Assembly: GCA_030549205.1 (NCBI GenBank)
Contig: JAUKTV010000002.1
Coordinates: 2,356,001-2,420,000 of the forward strand
From: Apiosordaria backusii
Taxonomy: Eukaryota > Ascomycota > Sordariomycetes > Sordariales > Lasiosphaeriaceae
Length of the DNA: 64,000 nt
Direction of reading: 5' to 3'
Shown here: one piece after another, positions 30,055 to 42,942 of the stretch
How positions within the stretch are numbered: position 1 is the first letter of the stretch
Layout of the letters: each line of letters opens with the position of its first letter
The notes under the pieces: model-generated
What the model was told of the DNA's origin: nothing
Databases searched by the model: none
What the model saw: the letters and a program-made list of their open reading frames with translations, nothing else
Position numbers and translations under genes: made by a program

Positions 30055-31702
30055 GACGGGAGTTCGGCGGAGGACGAGACATCCCATCTGTTTGCCTCAT
30101 TCTCCGAGGTCACCCTACCCGTTCCATTTACCGCTAATAGCCGGTATACTGAGCCATTGTCGATCTCGATACTTCCTCCGCAGCGAACCTGGAGCATCAG
30201 GAGGCGAGCCCGAGTTTATTCAGCTTTGCGTTCTTTGCGTGGCGGACTTCAGCGGATCCAGGAGCACCGCAGAGAACGTCTTGCTCGTTTGACCGAAGAG
30301 ATCCTTGACGACACACAAGCACCGCTTCTCCAGGCTGAAGGGCCCTTGGCTGGCAGAGTTGACATGTGGAATCCTTATATGGGGCTCCTTCCTTATCACG
30401 TTGTACTCTGTCCGACCTAGAGCAACTCCTTGGATTCAACTGGAAACGCATTTGGCTTGATCATAATTGCTTATTCGGTGTTTCAGCTGGTGTGACCCCG
30501 CAACGCTCATCTTCACCCTAATCCTCACATCATACAACAACACAGTTACCACCACTAATACTCCCGAAACGGCGCTGTATTGCTGCATTATATCAGTGAT
30601 GACTCTCTCTCTCCCCGATGGATTACTCCACGCTCCACCGCGCCTCGCGTGCATGTCGCTCACGGGTGAGACATGAGCAGAAAAAACGGTCGCCCTTCTC
30701 CTAATCGCATCCCATCAGCACATCACAGTGTCCGCTTCAGCGTCTCGCGTTATTGTCACTTGCTACCGCATCTTGGAAATTAAGCGGGATAGGGGATCAG
30801 CCTACAAGGAAGCATATTGGACATGGCATGCACAGAGCATTCTAATTGAGGTTGAGGGATCGGGGGGAGTTCATCACGTCTGCATGTGATTGGTGTCACG
30901 GGGAGGTAGCAAACAGGTTCTCTTAATCATTTCTATCCCCAGAGCCTCTTCAATTTGTTTTCTCTCTTTCCTTTTGTTTATATCCCACTACTGAAGGAAT
31001 GGGAGGCAGGGGGGGATCTGGCTTCATGTTGTATATGGGATTGACTGATTCTGACCAAGTTGATTTGGCTTTTGAAAATGGCGTTCATAAGGGGGGGGGG
31101 GGGGGGGGGGAGGGGTTTGCATAATGAGGTTAGGAGAGGAAGATAGTTTTATTTAGCGGAATACCCAAGTCTGATTTGTTTTTTTTATTTATGCTTATGT
31201 GTCGGTAGTCTCGATTGATATCTAGAGCGTGCGTATGAGTTGACTGGTCTCCATTCGTTCCTGTCCACGGCATGGCTGCCTGACCCGGCATGCCGTTCGA
31301 GACACAATCTTGAAGAGGACTTTTCCCTTGGAAAATGACCCTTCGTACGTATATACAGTACACACACCTCCTCAAGTATTTTGGTCAGCGACTTGACACC
31401 ATAAGCAAAGGACACAAACACACACACACGCAACCAAGAATAACCTCAGTGCCACAGAACAACCTTTTTATTTTCCCTACCCCCTATCCCCAATCCCCAA
31501 TCCCGCCTGCTAAAACCCCCTAGACTCGCAGCCAAAAGACACTACTTTTTTTGCGAAGCGCTTCAACGACAGCTACAAACATGAAAAAGCACAACCTTTC
31601 TACCAAACACAAAACAACTGTCATTACAGCTTTTTATCACTTCAGAAAAAATTTCCCTAACCTTATTCTACTAATATAACCCACCCCCTTTACCACCCCT
31701 TT
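30055..31702. other. Intergenic region with homopolymer tracts
   Basis: 1.65 kb between the UBTD-like gene and the SEC26 3' end. Contains a 20-base poly-G run (31091-31110). No supported gene. Confidence 0.45.
31091..31110 (+). repeat. Poly-G tract, 20 bases
   Basis: An uninterrupted run of 20 G, followed after one A by GGGG. Length is unlikely to be exact in any assembly; G-quadruplex or slippage behaviour is expected. Confidence 0.9.
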
Positions 31703-34700
31703 TTAAGCAGCACTCCCAATCTTATTCAACCCTTTCAAACTCCCCAAACTCAACGCCAACCCCTGCGACCTACTCCGTATCCTCAAGAAGCCCGTAATCG
31801 GCCCATCCTCTCCCTCCTTTTCGATGCTCAAGTTGGCCAGGGCATCCTCACCTAATTATCCCCAACATTAGCAAATCATTACCTCACATATCCTGTGCAA
31901 ACCGGAAAACTTACCAAACACACTCCTAGCATACAAATTCGCGCTCAAAAACTGGCAATCCCCCTTCAAGCTCGCCTCGGGCGTCAGGCAGTTCATATTC
32001 GTGCACGCCATCAGCTGGTCCAAGAAGTCCCTCAGCGTCTTGGCCTTGCTGTTAATGTTGACCTTGTTCTCCCACTCAAACTCGGTCCACATGGTCCGGA
32101 ACTGCGTCTCGCTGCATGTGGCGGGCTGGATGTAATCCATGATATCGACATGCAAGTCGTTGAGGATAACGACGTTGGTGTCGGTGGAGTGGGCGCCTTC
32201 GTAGACGACATTACCAAAGATCACACCCGTGTCAGTGGAGGAAACCTTGATGGTGCACTGCACGTTGTGGAAGTCGTGAGGGCCGAGGGACTGGCTTGTT
32301 GGCCGCTCGACGACCTTCAGATCACCCAACGTGGCGAACTCCACAGACAGGTTCTGGAGGGTGTCGGTTGTCTGGTTGACGAGGAGGACGTCGAGGATGA
32401 TATCAAATTGGTGAACCTTGACGTAGGCCTCCGCGTAGACGGGGTCGGAGAAACCAGTGAGCTGGACGACACGGCTAAGCTTGCCGGAGAGGTCCTCGCT
32501 GGCACCGCTGTCGCCGCCGGTGGCGCGCTCGAGATCGAGCTCGACTGTGTCCTCGCCATCGCCAGTGTTCTTCTTGGAGAGCTGGCGGATCGAGACAACA
32601 TCGTCAACCTGGATGGCCGACTTGGCCTTCTCGTGAGCAGCCTTAGCTTCACGCTTCTTCTCCTCGACTTGGACCATGGCACGGAAAGCCTTCCTTGTGT
32701 CCTCGAGGTAGACGGTCTCGAGCTCCTTGTGCTGCTTGAACTCGGCAAGCGAGCGCACACAGCTCATGATGCGGTCGACTGAGTCCTCATCAATGGGCGC
32801 CTTGACGAACTGAGACTGACCAACACGGATGACGGAAATCATGATGAGCATAGCTTCCGCTTTGAGAGCGTTGGTACGAGATTCGGCCGAGGAGATTTCC
32901 GAGTGGCGCATGACCAACTTTGTGAGAGTCGAGGCGAGGACACTGGCCAGGTAATAATCGCCATCGAGGATGAGCTGGCGAAGAGGTGGTTTTTGAGAAG
33001 CCTTGACAGCTTCGAGCTTGGCAGCGGCGGCAGACTGGCTGGTAAGGGCCGTCTCGGTGGCATAAGTGCCATCAGCGTTCACCTTCCGGGAGGTTGTGGC
33101 AGGCTTGGGGTGCCCATTGGTCTGCTCTGGCTCCTTGTTCTCCTCCTCATTGTGCATGTTATCCAGCAGCCTTTGCTCAGAAGCCAAGATGGGAATTTCG
33201 CCCAAGCTTGCCCGAATACCCTTCCAGGCATCACGGATGTCCTTCTCCTCAAGGGAGTACTCGCCGATAATCCAAAGAATACCCCGGTAAATCTTGCCAG
33301 CACGGACCTCCTTGAGAGTGTCAACAAGTCTCGACACAATTGTTGGGCGCAGCGCTGGGAACTTTTCGACGACCTCCTTAACAAAGTTGATGACATCGAC
33401 GGCCGAAGCGTTATTGAAGTCGGCAATAAACTCCATCAAAAGCTCCACAACGCTGGCGGCAACTTCTGAGAACTTGACGGCACACTGATGAATAGAGTGG
33501 ATCAACAGTTGCCGGTACTCGCTGTTCTTCTCGTATTCTTGGTCGACGGTCTTGGAAAGCTCCTTCTTGAGGAGCAGGACAACCTCCTCAACATTCTTGC
33601 TGGAAACCATCTCAAGCGCAATTTCAAGGGCCTTCTTGCGCACATCGATATCTGGGCTCGAAAGAACACGGAGGATTTCCATAATTAAGTCGTCCAAGAT
33701 ACCCTCGTTCCTTTGGCGGAGTTGGTCGACACGATCCAACACAATCAGCTTAACATTGTTATCAGCCTCTTTGATAGCAAGCTCAATGAACTTGCTGGCG
33801 GCGGCCTTGACGGCCACGGGGTTATTGGTAAGGGCCGTCAGCGAAGAAGCAGCTTCGTAGACGACAGTGGATGTGTTGGCCTCCAAGAGGTCAAAGATTA
33901 GGCGGAGGTAGCGAGCCTTGTTCTGAGAATTTTGAATAGCATCTTTCCTGATAAACTCGAGCTCAACCAACTGCAAGAGCTCCTCTGCGTTCGGGATCCC
34001 ATCAAAAACAGAGCTAAGGTACGCCAGCGCCTTGCTGTGATCGATGCTGGAGAGGGCAGCAAAGCCGTTCCTCTTGCATGTGGGATCGCTTTCGCCTTCC
34101 AAGAACGTGGCGATGAGGTCTGCGGCATCGGGGATGAGGGAGGGCGAGTGTTGGAAGATGGACGCTACGGCAAAGACGGCATTCTTTCGTACGTAGGCAT
34201 GGCGATGTTCGAGGCACGACCGGGCCGAGGAAAGGAGGGGCTCGAGAAGCTCGGGTTCGCGAAGCTTGCAGAGGAAGCGTAGCGTGTTACCGCGGATGTA
34301 CTCGTTCGGGTGTTGCAAGTCGTTCCGGATACCGTTGCTGCACACGACAGTCAGAGGTACTCGCCCATACGGCGCAATATGACCCGGCGCATCCTTACCA
34401 TACTAGAATGTACTCCTGCTTCAACTTGCCCTGGGCGTCGAGCTTTGGGCAGATCTCGTAGTAGAAATAGAGGAGCTTCTTGAGAGGCTTCGACTTAGAC
34501 GGCATGACGAATCGGATGATGTGCATAAGCAATTGCGGCATGGGGTCGCCATTGAGCATAATGGTCAAGATGCGTTTCATGGTATCGACCTTGGACTCGT
34601 CGGTGCCCTTCTCAAGCTGCGTCTTGAGCTCTTGCACTGTCGGTGTGCCATCGATGGAATTGTCCTTCACTAACGTGTACGCATTTTCGAGAAAGGACAT
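31703..34700 (-). CDS. sec26: Coatomer subunit beta (SEC26)
   Basis: Three exons, 34700-34399, 34337-31915 and 31851-31703 (introns 61 and 63 nt), join to 957 residues, the usual beta-COP length. The N-terminal adaptin-like HEAT region starts [20 protein letters not shown] and crosses the first splice as [19 protein letters not shown], a hallmark of beta-COP. The appendage ends with [20 protein letters not shown]. It is a core subunit of the COPI coat for Golgi-to-ER and intra-Golgi transport. The true start is the ATG at 34700. Divergent from mago nashi. Confidence 0.95.
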
Positions 34701-35340
34701 GATGGGCAACGGACGGCGACGTGCCGGTCGGAAACTCGAGGGACTGTTGGATGGGTGGTTGTCTCTGCGTGGGAGGTAGAATTATCGGTGTTGGCCCCGT
34801 ATGGGTAGTAATTATTGCTGAGGGGCGGAAAAGATAGGGGTGTTGTTTCGTGGCTCCTGAGCTCCCGCAGAATAACAGCCCAGTACAGTTGCTTGCCTAA
34901 TATCGGCCTATGCTGGTAACACTCCAAATGCTCGCTCGTAAAAGATTCGCTCAGTGGTTTGGATGGGCCTGCAAAAAAAGCAGGGTCGTGTCGTCTTGCT
35001 GGCCGCTGGGGGGAATCGGGCAACGGAGCTTCACCTTCTTTGGGGGGATGTGGTCACTGTGGTGAGAGTCGGTCAATATCAACGGCGTGTGCCTGTCTTG
35101 GGAGATGTGGCATTTGGCATTGGGTAGCTGGCCTATCGCAGCTCTCAGCCAGCTGGCGCCAAGCGGCAGCCGGGCAGGGAGAGGCTCAATCACGTGAAGC
35201 TGCGACGCATTTGGTGGGGTTCAGGTGCCCCGCTGCTGCTCTTGTGCAAGTCGCGACTTCAACGGCCACCAGGGTTCCCAATTAAAGATTCCCGCGTTGT
35301 CGACAATCGCATTGTTTGGAGTCAACATCCAGCGCCCAAC
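34701..35340. promoter_or_regulatory. Divergent promoter SEC26 / mago nashi
   Basis: 640 bp between divergent start codons. No gene or specific site recognised. Confidence 0.4.
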
Positions 35341-36090
35341 ATGTCGTCCACACACGAGCCATTCTATATCCGCTACTAGTACTACAACACCAGCTACCCC
35401 AACTTTTGGTTCTGAACTAACATGTAGACAGCTCGGGCCATCAAGGCCGCTTCGGGCACGAATTCTTGGGTATGCGCTATCACCATGATGTTGTCCTTGA
35501 CAGAAAACTAACTTTTTGGTTTTTGGTAGAATTCGATTTCCGGGTTGTCGGCGACGGCCGTAGTGCAACCGCTCGCTATGCCAACAACTCCAACTACAGA
35601 AATGACAGCCTCATTCGCAAAGAAAGTACGGACCGACCCCATATCCTCAACGTCACCCTTGCGACAGGCCAACTGACGGGGTTGGAACAACAGTGTTTGT
35701 TAGCTCTCTAGTTGTCGACGAGATCAAGCGCATTGTTAAGAGTAGCGAGATCATGAAGTACGCAACCGGACAAGAATTATCACATGGTTTGGAGGCTGAC
35801 AGTCTGGCAGGGAATATGATGGAAAGTGGCCAACGAAGAACAAGGATGGAAGACAAGAGCTTGAAATTCGCCTTGGGAACGACCATATTTCATTCGAGGT
35901 ACGAAGCTGCTCTCTCGCAGACTATGACATAGAGTTAACCGTCTTCTAGACTGCCAAGATTGGCTCGATCAACGACGTAACAGATTCTGCGGACCCAGAA
36001 GGCTTGCGGGTATTTTATTACCTTGTACAAGATCTGAAGGCTCTTGTATTCAGCCTCATCGCTCTTCACTTCAAGATTAAGCCAATTTGA
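35341..36090 (+). CDS. mago: Mago nashi, exon junction complex core
   Basis: Six exons: 35341-35378, 35432-35469, 35530-35625, 35694-35757, 35811-35898 and 35950-36090, with five introns of 51-68 nt. They join exactly to 154 residues. The protein is nearly canonical: [58 protein letters not shown] and [15 protein letters not shown] at the end. Mago pairs with Y14 in the exon junction complex, marking spliced mRNA. With five introns in 465 coding bases it is the most intron-dense gene of the window. Confidence 0.96.
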
Positions 36091-37565
36091 TTTACCTGCC
36101 GCCCTCAATATACGAAAGGTCTGAGGAACGATTGCGTGGAGCCAAGGCAGACTCGAGAGCAGTGCCTCCCGGCTGGAATACAGGACAGCTCTAAAAGTCA
36201 ACTACCCCGAGCCTGGAATATGGATTTGAGAGAATGGGATATGGAGATATAAGCTTGTCTTGCATCGTCCAAATGTAGAGCTGGCTGGGAGCTGTCGAAT
36301 GAGACCGGAGTTGGGGACATGTTAATCATGAATTCTTACTGGATGAAGACTGGGGCTGGGAGATACCCGAATGAATAATAGAACGCTTACGACTGGCTGT
36401 TCAATCCTTCTAGATATCCAGCTCAGCAGCTAGCGCTGGCTCTGAATGAAGGGAACCCAATCATTCGTGAACATCTGTGGTGGAATGCAGGTGTAGTTCG
36501 GTCACCGCCACATCGGTGTTGTAAACGTCCAGATTCGGATGCTGGCAGTCCCTGTAGGGACTTATCAGACCTACAGATGTCAAGACAATGCATGATCTAG
36601 GGCCAATGTGGATTGGATGTGTCACAGCCGTGTCTTGGACGGTTTTCGTGTCGATGAAACTAGATTTGAGCTGGTCGCTCAACGGCGGGGAGTTTTACAC
36701 TAATAAGGAGGACCTCCCACTGAGACCTACAGGGCGATGCCAATGGAATTGGGTTTGTCCTTCGACAGGTGAAAACCGGGTCCACTTGCCAAGACCAGCC
36801 TCCGGCGACACTCTGCAAGTGTGGACGATTATTCCTTTGAATCCAGAAACCCATCACCCAATCCAGACGTCGTCATTGTCTAACCACCGGGAAACCCATC
36901 CGATACCTACCTTCCTAAGGTACCTGTTCCTAGGTCTATCAGGTTCTTTTTTTTTTTTTTTTGCCTCTCTCAACATTCGCACCTACTGCTTCTGGCATCC
37001 ATCAGTCTCGAGGACAGATTGTGAACCTCAAATACACTGCCGAGTCCTTGGGGTCTCTCTAGCAGCTCCTTGGGCTGACCACCTTTACCAACCCCACGGA
37101 CGCAGAACGCCCCGCCCGTGCCCTTCCCCGCGAAGCTGGTCCATGGCGCTGAATTGAAGCTCCACCGCTCTGTGAACCGCCCACGAGACCATCGGCAACT
37201 GTCATCCGTCGCCTCTCCAGCCCGTTCATTCACGCCCAACGGCCACGGCCGGTCACCGTCCATCTTACATCTCGCCCGTCGCCGGGACAATCGCCAACCC
37301 TCTGTGGCAACATAGAGCAGTCCTTACCAATACTCTCGCGGCACAGTGCCACTGGTGCACCCCAAGAAATCCAAAATCTAGATTCTTGGCCCGCCTTTGC
37401 CTCGTTGGGCTAGTGCTCTTCCAAGGGTCCCTTTTCCTCCCGCGCGCTCCCATCCAAGACTCCACAACGATAGTCCCCCGGTTGCGCATCGGCCATCAAG
37501 ACAGCTACACCCTCCCCGTCGCCGATACCGTTCCTTTATATATTCCACGACGTAGCTATAAGAAC
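36091..37565. other. Intergenic region mago / GID4
   Basis: 1.5 kb containing the GID4 promoter and leader and a T-run near 36950. Open frames here show no recognisable domain. Confidence 0.45.
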
Positions 37566-38890
37566 ATGCCCACGCCCTCGTCCAGCGCGCCTGAACCTCA
37601 ATCGCCGCGTTCCTTCTCCTTCTCATCATGTCCCGACCCTGAGGAGCTACAGACTAACATGCCGTCCACATCCCACTCCCAATCGCCCTCGCCCCCAGCT
37701 TTGTCTCCGCAGTCGCCCGAGTCACCACAGTCGCCCTCGAGCTGGCATCCCCGCCCCCCGGCTGCCTACGAAACAGATGTCACCATGACGAACGCTGTCG
37801 TTGCGTCGCAGTCTCCGCGATCAACTACCATGTCCCCACAACCGCTGTCGGAACCCGTTCGGCATGAACCTGAGCTAGAGGGGATGATCCCGGTGCCAGA
37901 TCCGCTAGATGAATCGCAGAAGCAAGCTGAACAAGATGAAGAAATGATTAGTCCTGATAATGATGCTGCTGGTGGGGCTGCGGAAGGTAGTAATACTGGC
38001 GGAGGACAAGCGGTCGCGAGGCCACCAAACACAGCTGCTGGGGAATCATCAAATAGGAGGACGTTGAAATATGAGCGCCCATCTCTGGTTGTTGGGGAAG
38101 TGCACGAGGTGGATGTCTGGGGACCAGTAGGGAAGGGTCCGGGATGGGTGGAGGATAGTGGGCTGGTAGGACTGGGGTTTGAGTACGGGCACATGCGGTC
38201 CATACCTACGACACCGTCGTCGTTTCTACGGCCAGGCAGCAAGTTTGAAGGGTCGCAGGAGTCGGAGCGACAGCGCTATGATGTGGAGGTTGAGATCAAA
38301 TACGTCGATATGCGCGAGTCGTTTTTGTGTGGTTATCTGAAAATTCAGGGTATGTCACACCTCATCGTACTACGGAAATGGATCAAGTTACTGACATGAG
38401 CTCAACAGGTTTGACCGATGACCACCCAACCCTCACAACCTACTTTGAAGGCGAGATCATCGGTCCCAAGTACGGCTTCATCACCCAACACCCATTGTGG
38501 GGCGCAACAGAGAAGATCGACCTCTCTCACTGGGGGAAATTTGCCGCTTTCCGCCCCTATGCGAAGCAAGCGCGTAAGGGCGGGCAGATCCTCGTCAAAG
38601 ATATGGCCCAAAAGGAGAACATATTTATGCGGTGGAAGGAGCACTTTCTTGTCCCTGACCACCGGGTGAGGACGATCAACGGGGCCAGTTTCGAGGGGTT
38701 TTACTACATTTGCTTTAATCAGGTCAAGGGGGAGGTGAGCGGGATTTACTTTCACAGCAAGAGCGAGAAGTAAGTGCCCATATCAATAATACAATTGGAA
38801 GGTTTTGGCTAACAGATCTCCAGGTTTCAACGACTAGAGCTGAAACATGTGCCCAACAAGGGATGTTACGGCGCCGTGGAGTTCAGATAA
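37566..38890 (+). CDS. gid4: GID4/VID24 substrate receptor of the GID E3 ligase
   Basis: Three exons (37566-38349, 38409-38769, 38824-38890; introns 58 and 54 nt) give 403 residues. About 240 N-terminal residues are Ser/Pro-rich and disordered. The Vid24 beta-barrel begins at SFLCGYLKIQGLTDDHPTLT and continues with FEGEIIGPKYGFITQHPLWG, KENIFMRWKEHFLVP, INGASFEGFYYICFN and GIYFHSKSEKFQRLEL. GID4 binds N-terminal proline degrons of gluconeogenic enzymes and hands them to the GID/CTLH ubiquitin ligase. The ATG at 37566 is the first in the open frame. Confidence 0.94.
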
Positions 38891-39505
38891 TGAAGTCATG
38901 ATTTTGAAACAACACAACACAAAAGGGTAGTATGAAGGGACGGGCGTCGAGACACACAGTGGGCAACAAAACCGATACCAACATCGAAAGGGATGATGAT
39001 TTTTTTCTTTAAGGAAATTGGACAGGAGGGCTACGGGGGCACAGCGTTGCGAGTTTGCATTGGTCGGATGAGTTTGCTTTATATCCCCTTTTCCGTTTTT
39101 TTTTTTTTTTTTACTTTGCATATTTGAAGGGGTTGGAAGGAGGAACGACCTGACCGAGAGAGAGCTCCATTCCCAACCACACAACAACAACTACACCACG
39201 ACAGAAGACGATCACACACGCACCAAGGACAGAACAGCGGACACTCTCGTGGCAGGCAAACCTCGGGCTGATGAGGAAGTCTCAATTAGCAAACAGAAGC
39301 AGAACACACACGCACATATATAGCTAGGGAGGATCTTGGGTTGCACACGTGCCCCGTGCTCTCTTTTTTTTTCATTAGTCTTCAACAGTTTCATTGTACA
39401 TGGCTCTTTAAATGGGTATCTTGTAAAGTCCTATTTTTGACTCGAAACGAAGAAAAAGAAACGAGAGATGACTCATTTATTTATTTTATTTTTGTTGCCC
39501 CTTTT
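38891..39505. other. Convergent 3' region GID4 / TRM11
   Basis: 615 bp with T-rich runs (39098-39112, 39364-39372). No gene seen. Confidence 0.45.
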
Positions 39506-41148
39506 TCAATTTGGAGGTGGTGTTTGTGTTGTTGTCGTAGGTGTACCAGGCGTTGATGTACCCGTGGCAGGTGGAGTCTGAAACCCCTCAAAGTAAGCCT
39601 TTCGGAAGGGGTTCAGCTCGTCGGCGGTTTTGCCAGTGGGTTTGTTTTCCTCCTCGCGGGCTTTGACGGCTGCTGGGTCGACGTCTTTGTCGGGGATGCG
39701 GCGGTAGCAGATTAGGCGGCGGGACCCTACTCTCGCGGTTAGTAAACGGGATTGGGGCGGGGGTAAAAGGCAGATACCTACATTTGTTAAACACCTGTGT
39801 AGAGACGGATAATGTCTCGAGGTAAGGGTGGCTCGGCACGGGCATTTCTTGCTCCTCGTCGTTGGCGGTTGGCATCCAGAAGGCTACCCGGCCGTTGTCG
39901 ACTAGTGTTTGGGCGGCGAACTGGAGGATGTCGTCTAGCATGGCTAGAAACCCGTAGGGTTTGCGGGGAGGGATGAAATCTGCTTGTCTGTTTTCCCCCT
40001 TGTTAGCCCCCCCTTTCGTTCCTTTCCCCTTCCGCTGAAAAAAAAAAAACGTACTTGTACATCTCCCTCCCCTTCCTCTCCACCCACGGCGTCTTCTCCG
40101 GGTCCCTCACGCCCAACACCATCAGCCCCTCTCTGACTCCATAAGGAGGATCGCACACAATCCCATCAAACACCCTCCCTTTCACCCCATCTCTATTCCC
40201 ATCCCCCCCTGGTGCCCCCAGCGGTTGCTTCCGTATAGGGGAATTCGTCAGATCAGCCGTAAACGTCCCCCCCAACCGCCCCAACAGCCCATACTGCTCA
40301 AAATTCCCCTTTAGCGTCTTTTTTTTCTCGTCTCCTCTTATACTCCGACCGTCAATGTCACTACCAAAAGCAACAGCGCCAAACTCAGCCACGGCAATAG
40401 GGAAGGAGCCAGTCCCGCAGAAGGGATCATAGAAAATCTTGCCCGGGGCGGCGAGGGCAATGTTGGCGGTTATGAGAGCGAGTTCAGCGTCCATTGATGT
40501 TGTCGAGATATACCTCCTCTTCTTCAAATCAAGCTTCTTCGGCAGATCGCGCATGCCGCTGCCCAAGTACCGAGAAAAGTATAAATACTTGGGTTCTGGA
40601 ATGCCCAGGGGGGTCGAGTTAAAAATCCAGTCTTCATGCAAGATGAATTCCTCGTCTGGGTTGCGCATTTTGATGGGGCCGAGAAAGCCGAGGTAGCTGA
40701 AGGAGTTGATAATAGAAACTTTTTGGGGGGAGGAGCGGGAGCCTTGGTAGGAGTCGAGGGTGAATTTGAAGGAGGATTGCAGGTACTGGGGCCAGAGGTG
40801 ACTGGTGGTGGATTGGATGGTGGCGTGGAGGGTGGAGAGGGAGGGGCCGTGGCCCCAGAGTTCGTGGATGGACATGGCGAGGATGGAGCGGCGGATGAGC
40901 TTACGGGCGAGGGAGGTGGTGGTGGTGAGGGAGGGGGGGGAGGGGGAGGGGAGGCGAATTATGCAGAAGGGGGACTGGAGGGGGTTAGTACGTATGTATG
41001 AGAGGGGGTCAGGAGGTGAAAATTTGAGACTTACGTCTAGGCTGTAGGAGACAACCTCCATCTCGATCCCTTCGAGCACGGCCAAGGCCTGAATCTCAGG
41101 GAGACGAAAAGTCTCATGAGACTGAGAGAAACGGATGAGATATTCCAT
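39506..41148 (-). CDS. trm11: tRNA (guanine-10-N2) methyltransferase TRM11
   Basis: Four exons, 41148-41035, 40974-40055, 39987-39782 and 39726-39506 (introns 60, 67, 55 nt), join to 486 residues. A THUMP-like N-terminal half is followed by the SAM-binding motif YDPFCGTGSFPIAVAEFGA and the catalytic GIVCDPPYGVREG motif of N2-guanine methyltransferases. FNKWSRRLICYRR is restored by the third splice, and a Pro/Thr-rich tail ends the protein. With Trm112 it makes m2G10 in tRNAs. The first intron is a multiple of three and stop-free, so it could be mistaken for coding sequence. Divergent from RPP40. Confidence 0.93.
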
Positions 41149-41637
41149 TTTTTCGTGGATGTGAGGGGTCGACAGTGAATCTCTGTTCTTGGGAAAGTTC
41201 TCTTAAACTTTGAATCGAGTGTTGAAGTTGGGCTATGGCAAATGCATATCTTGACCTCAAACTGTTGTTATCTTGGATTTTTGGCGGTTTACCTTCAATA
41301 GTCTGAATGCAAACAACTTTGACTCACTTGAAGTTTTGCTCTCACAAGTTTGGAGAGGACCCAAAGAAGTGGTATTGGGCTTGATCTGGAGCCACACTGG
41401 GGTGGCTATAGCACTTTAACTCCATTGTATGTGCGCTCTTAGCCAATAAGCGGATAATATGAGCACCTTACAGGCACGCCCGGTGCAAGCGTATCCATTC
41501 TTCAGATTTTGCCCAGAGCCGTTTCAACGACTGTCCACTCATCTTGCACCGTCTGACAGCGAGTACCCGTATCCGCAACAGCACCTCGAACCATCCGACA
41601 ACAATACCAGACAGTCAACACAGCAGTACCCACTAAC
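41149..41637. promoter_or_regulatory. Divergent promoter TRM11 / RPP40
   Basis: 489 bp between the start codons of two tRNA-maturation genes. No specific site assigned. Confidence 0.45.
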
Positions 41638-42922
41638 ATGTTGTCCTTTCAGCAGCCGGCCTTTTACCAATCCTCAAAATGCTTCGTCACGCACGGAGTG
41701 ATGGGCCATGTAGACCCAAAACAGCCCCCATCGAAGGGCAAGCCATGGACAACTTTCGCAGGCCAAGATTTCGTCTACAGTGTATGCGTCTCATCCCAAG
41801 TTACTAAACTTCACAACACTGACCAGTCAAATAGGCCGATCTCATCTTGCCTGAAGAAGTTTTTAAGGCCGTGCAAGCAAAGCTGCTAGAGGACGAGGCC
41901 ATCCCCGAGTATAAGCGGGTCGTTATGTCGCTGCATGATATTCTGTCTGGTGATTTTTTCAGCAATTACATCAAGGCGGGAAGTATTCTCATGTTGTCCG
42001 AGGGAAGAAGAGGAATTGACAATGTTTTTGCCTTGAGAAACGGTATGCGTCTCAACAGCTGTCGACTGGATGTTTGCAGTTGACTGACGATTTGGCAGGA
42101 TATTTGACAATGTTTTTGGACAAGGAGTCATATGAGAGAGCAGGCTTGGTGGGAAAACCGCATGGAGTAAAAGGGAACCGTGGACTCAAGTCTCGTTGGT
42201 GTACGTTGTTCGATACCCTACCCACCTGATTGGCGCCGCTAATGTTTGCCGCAGTTGTTGAGATTGATCTGAATAGCTCATCAATGATCAAGGGAAAGAA
42301 AGGTTACGACAGACTAATTTATGCCAGCAAAAATGCCTTCAGCGAGCCTATGACTTGGCTATTCTGCAATGTCGTCTCCACAGGTAAGTCGTCCACGATT
42401 ATCTCAGCCAACTGGTCCCTAACTTAATGCGTAGTGCCCGACCCAGACCCATTGGCCGCGTTCTCCCCAACCACCTGCACATCTAACCCGTCCATCACAC
42501 GAGACATCGGTGCCCTTGTACCAAGTCTTACTCCGCCAACAGGTACAGCTGAACATACGGCTAGGGATGAGCTCGAAGACTTCTCTTCCGAGGTGTACGA
42601 GTGGCTGTCTCTCGTCAGACTACAGAGTCCTCGCATCCTTGCGAATGACCAGATCGACCCTTATCTGTCACTATACCGAGTCCCCGAGGGTAGTAAGCCA
42701 GCCAGAGTCTGCAAGATTAGTTGGCGAGGCTTCTTATCTCCGTCCTGGACTCGTCAGGCCATGATTGATCTTATAACAGCCCTCCCTTCCAAGACATGGT
42801 TCTCATTTAGCACGACCATTTTCACTAAAGGGCTGGCTGGGGACAACACTGAGTGCACCTTTCTCCGACCACCAAATTCGTCGGGAGAGTATCTCATGTG
42901 GGAAGTCAAAAGTCATGAATGA
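41638..42922 (+). CDS. rpp40: RNase P/MRP subunit, RPP40 family
   Basis: Five exons: 41638-41781, 41835-42042, 42099-42200, 42255-42383 and 42435-42922, with introns of 51-56 nt, giving 356 residues. The pattern fits fungal Rpp40 (RNase P p40) proteins: KCFVTHGVMGHVDPKQPPSK near the start, LYASKNAF.. in the middle, then WLSLVRLQSPRI, DPYLSLYRVP, KISWRGFLSPSWTRQ, ECTFLRPPNSSGEYLMWEVK. Rpp40 is a protein subunit of the RNA enzymes that mature tRNA 5' ends and pre-rRNA. I recognise the family from these motifs; it has no catalytic residues to check. Its stop lies 20 bp from the convergent ankyrin gene. Confidence 0.8.
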
Positions 42923-42942
42923 AGCCACTTTTCGGCTATGAA

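Noticed and set aside
41459..41701. Plus-strand frame upstream of RPP40
   Set aside because: Overlaps the promoter and the RPP40 start in another frame; no motif.
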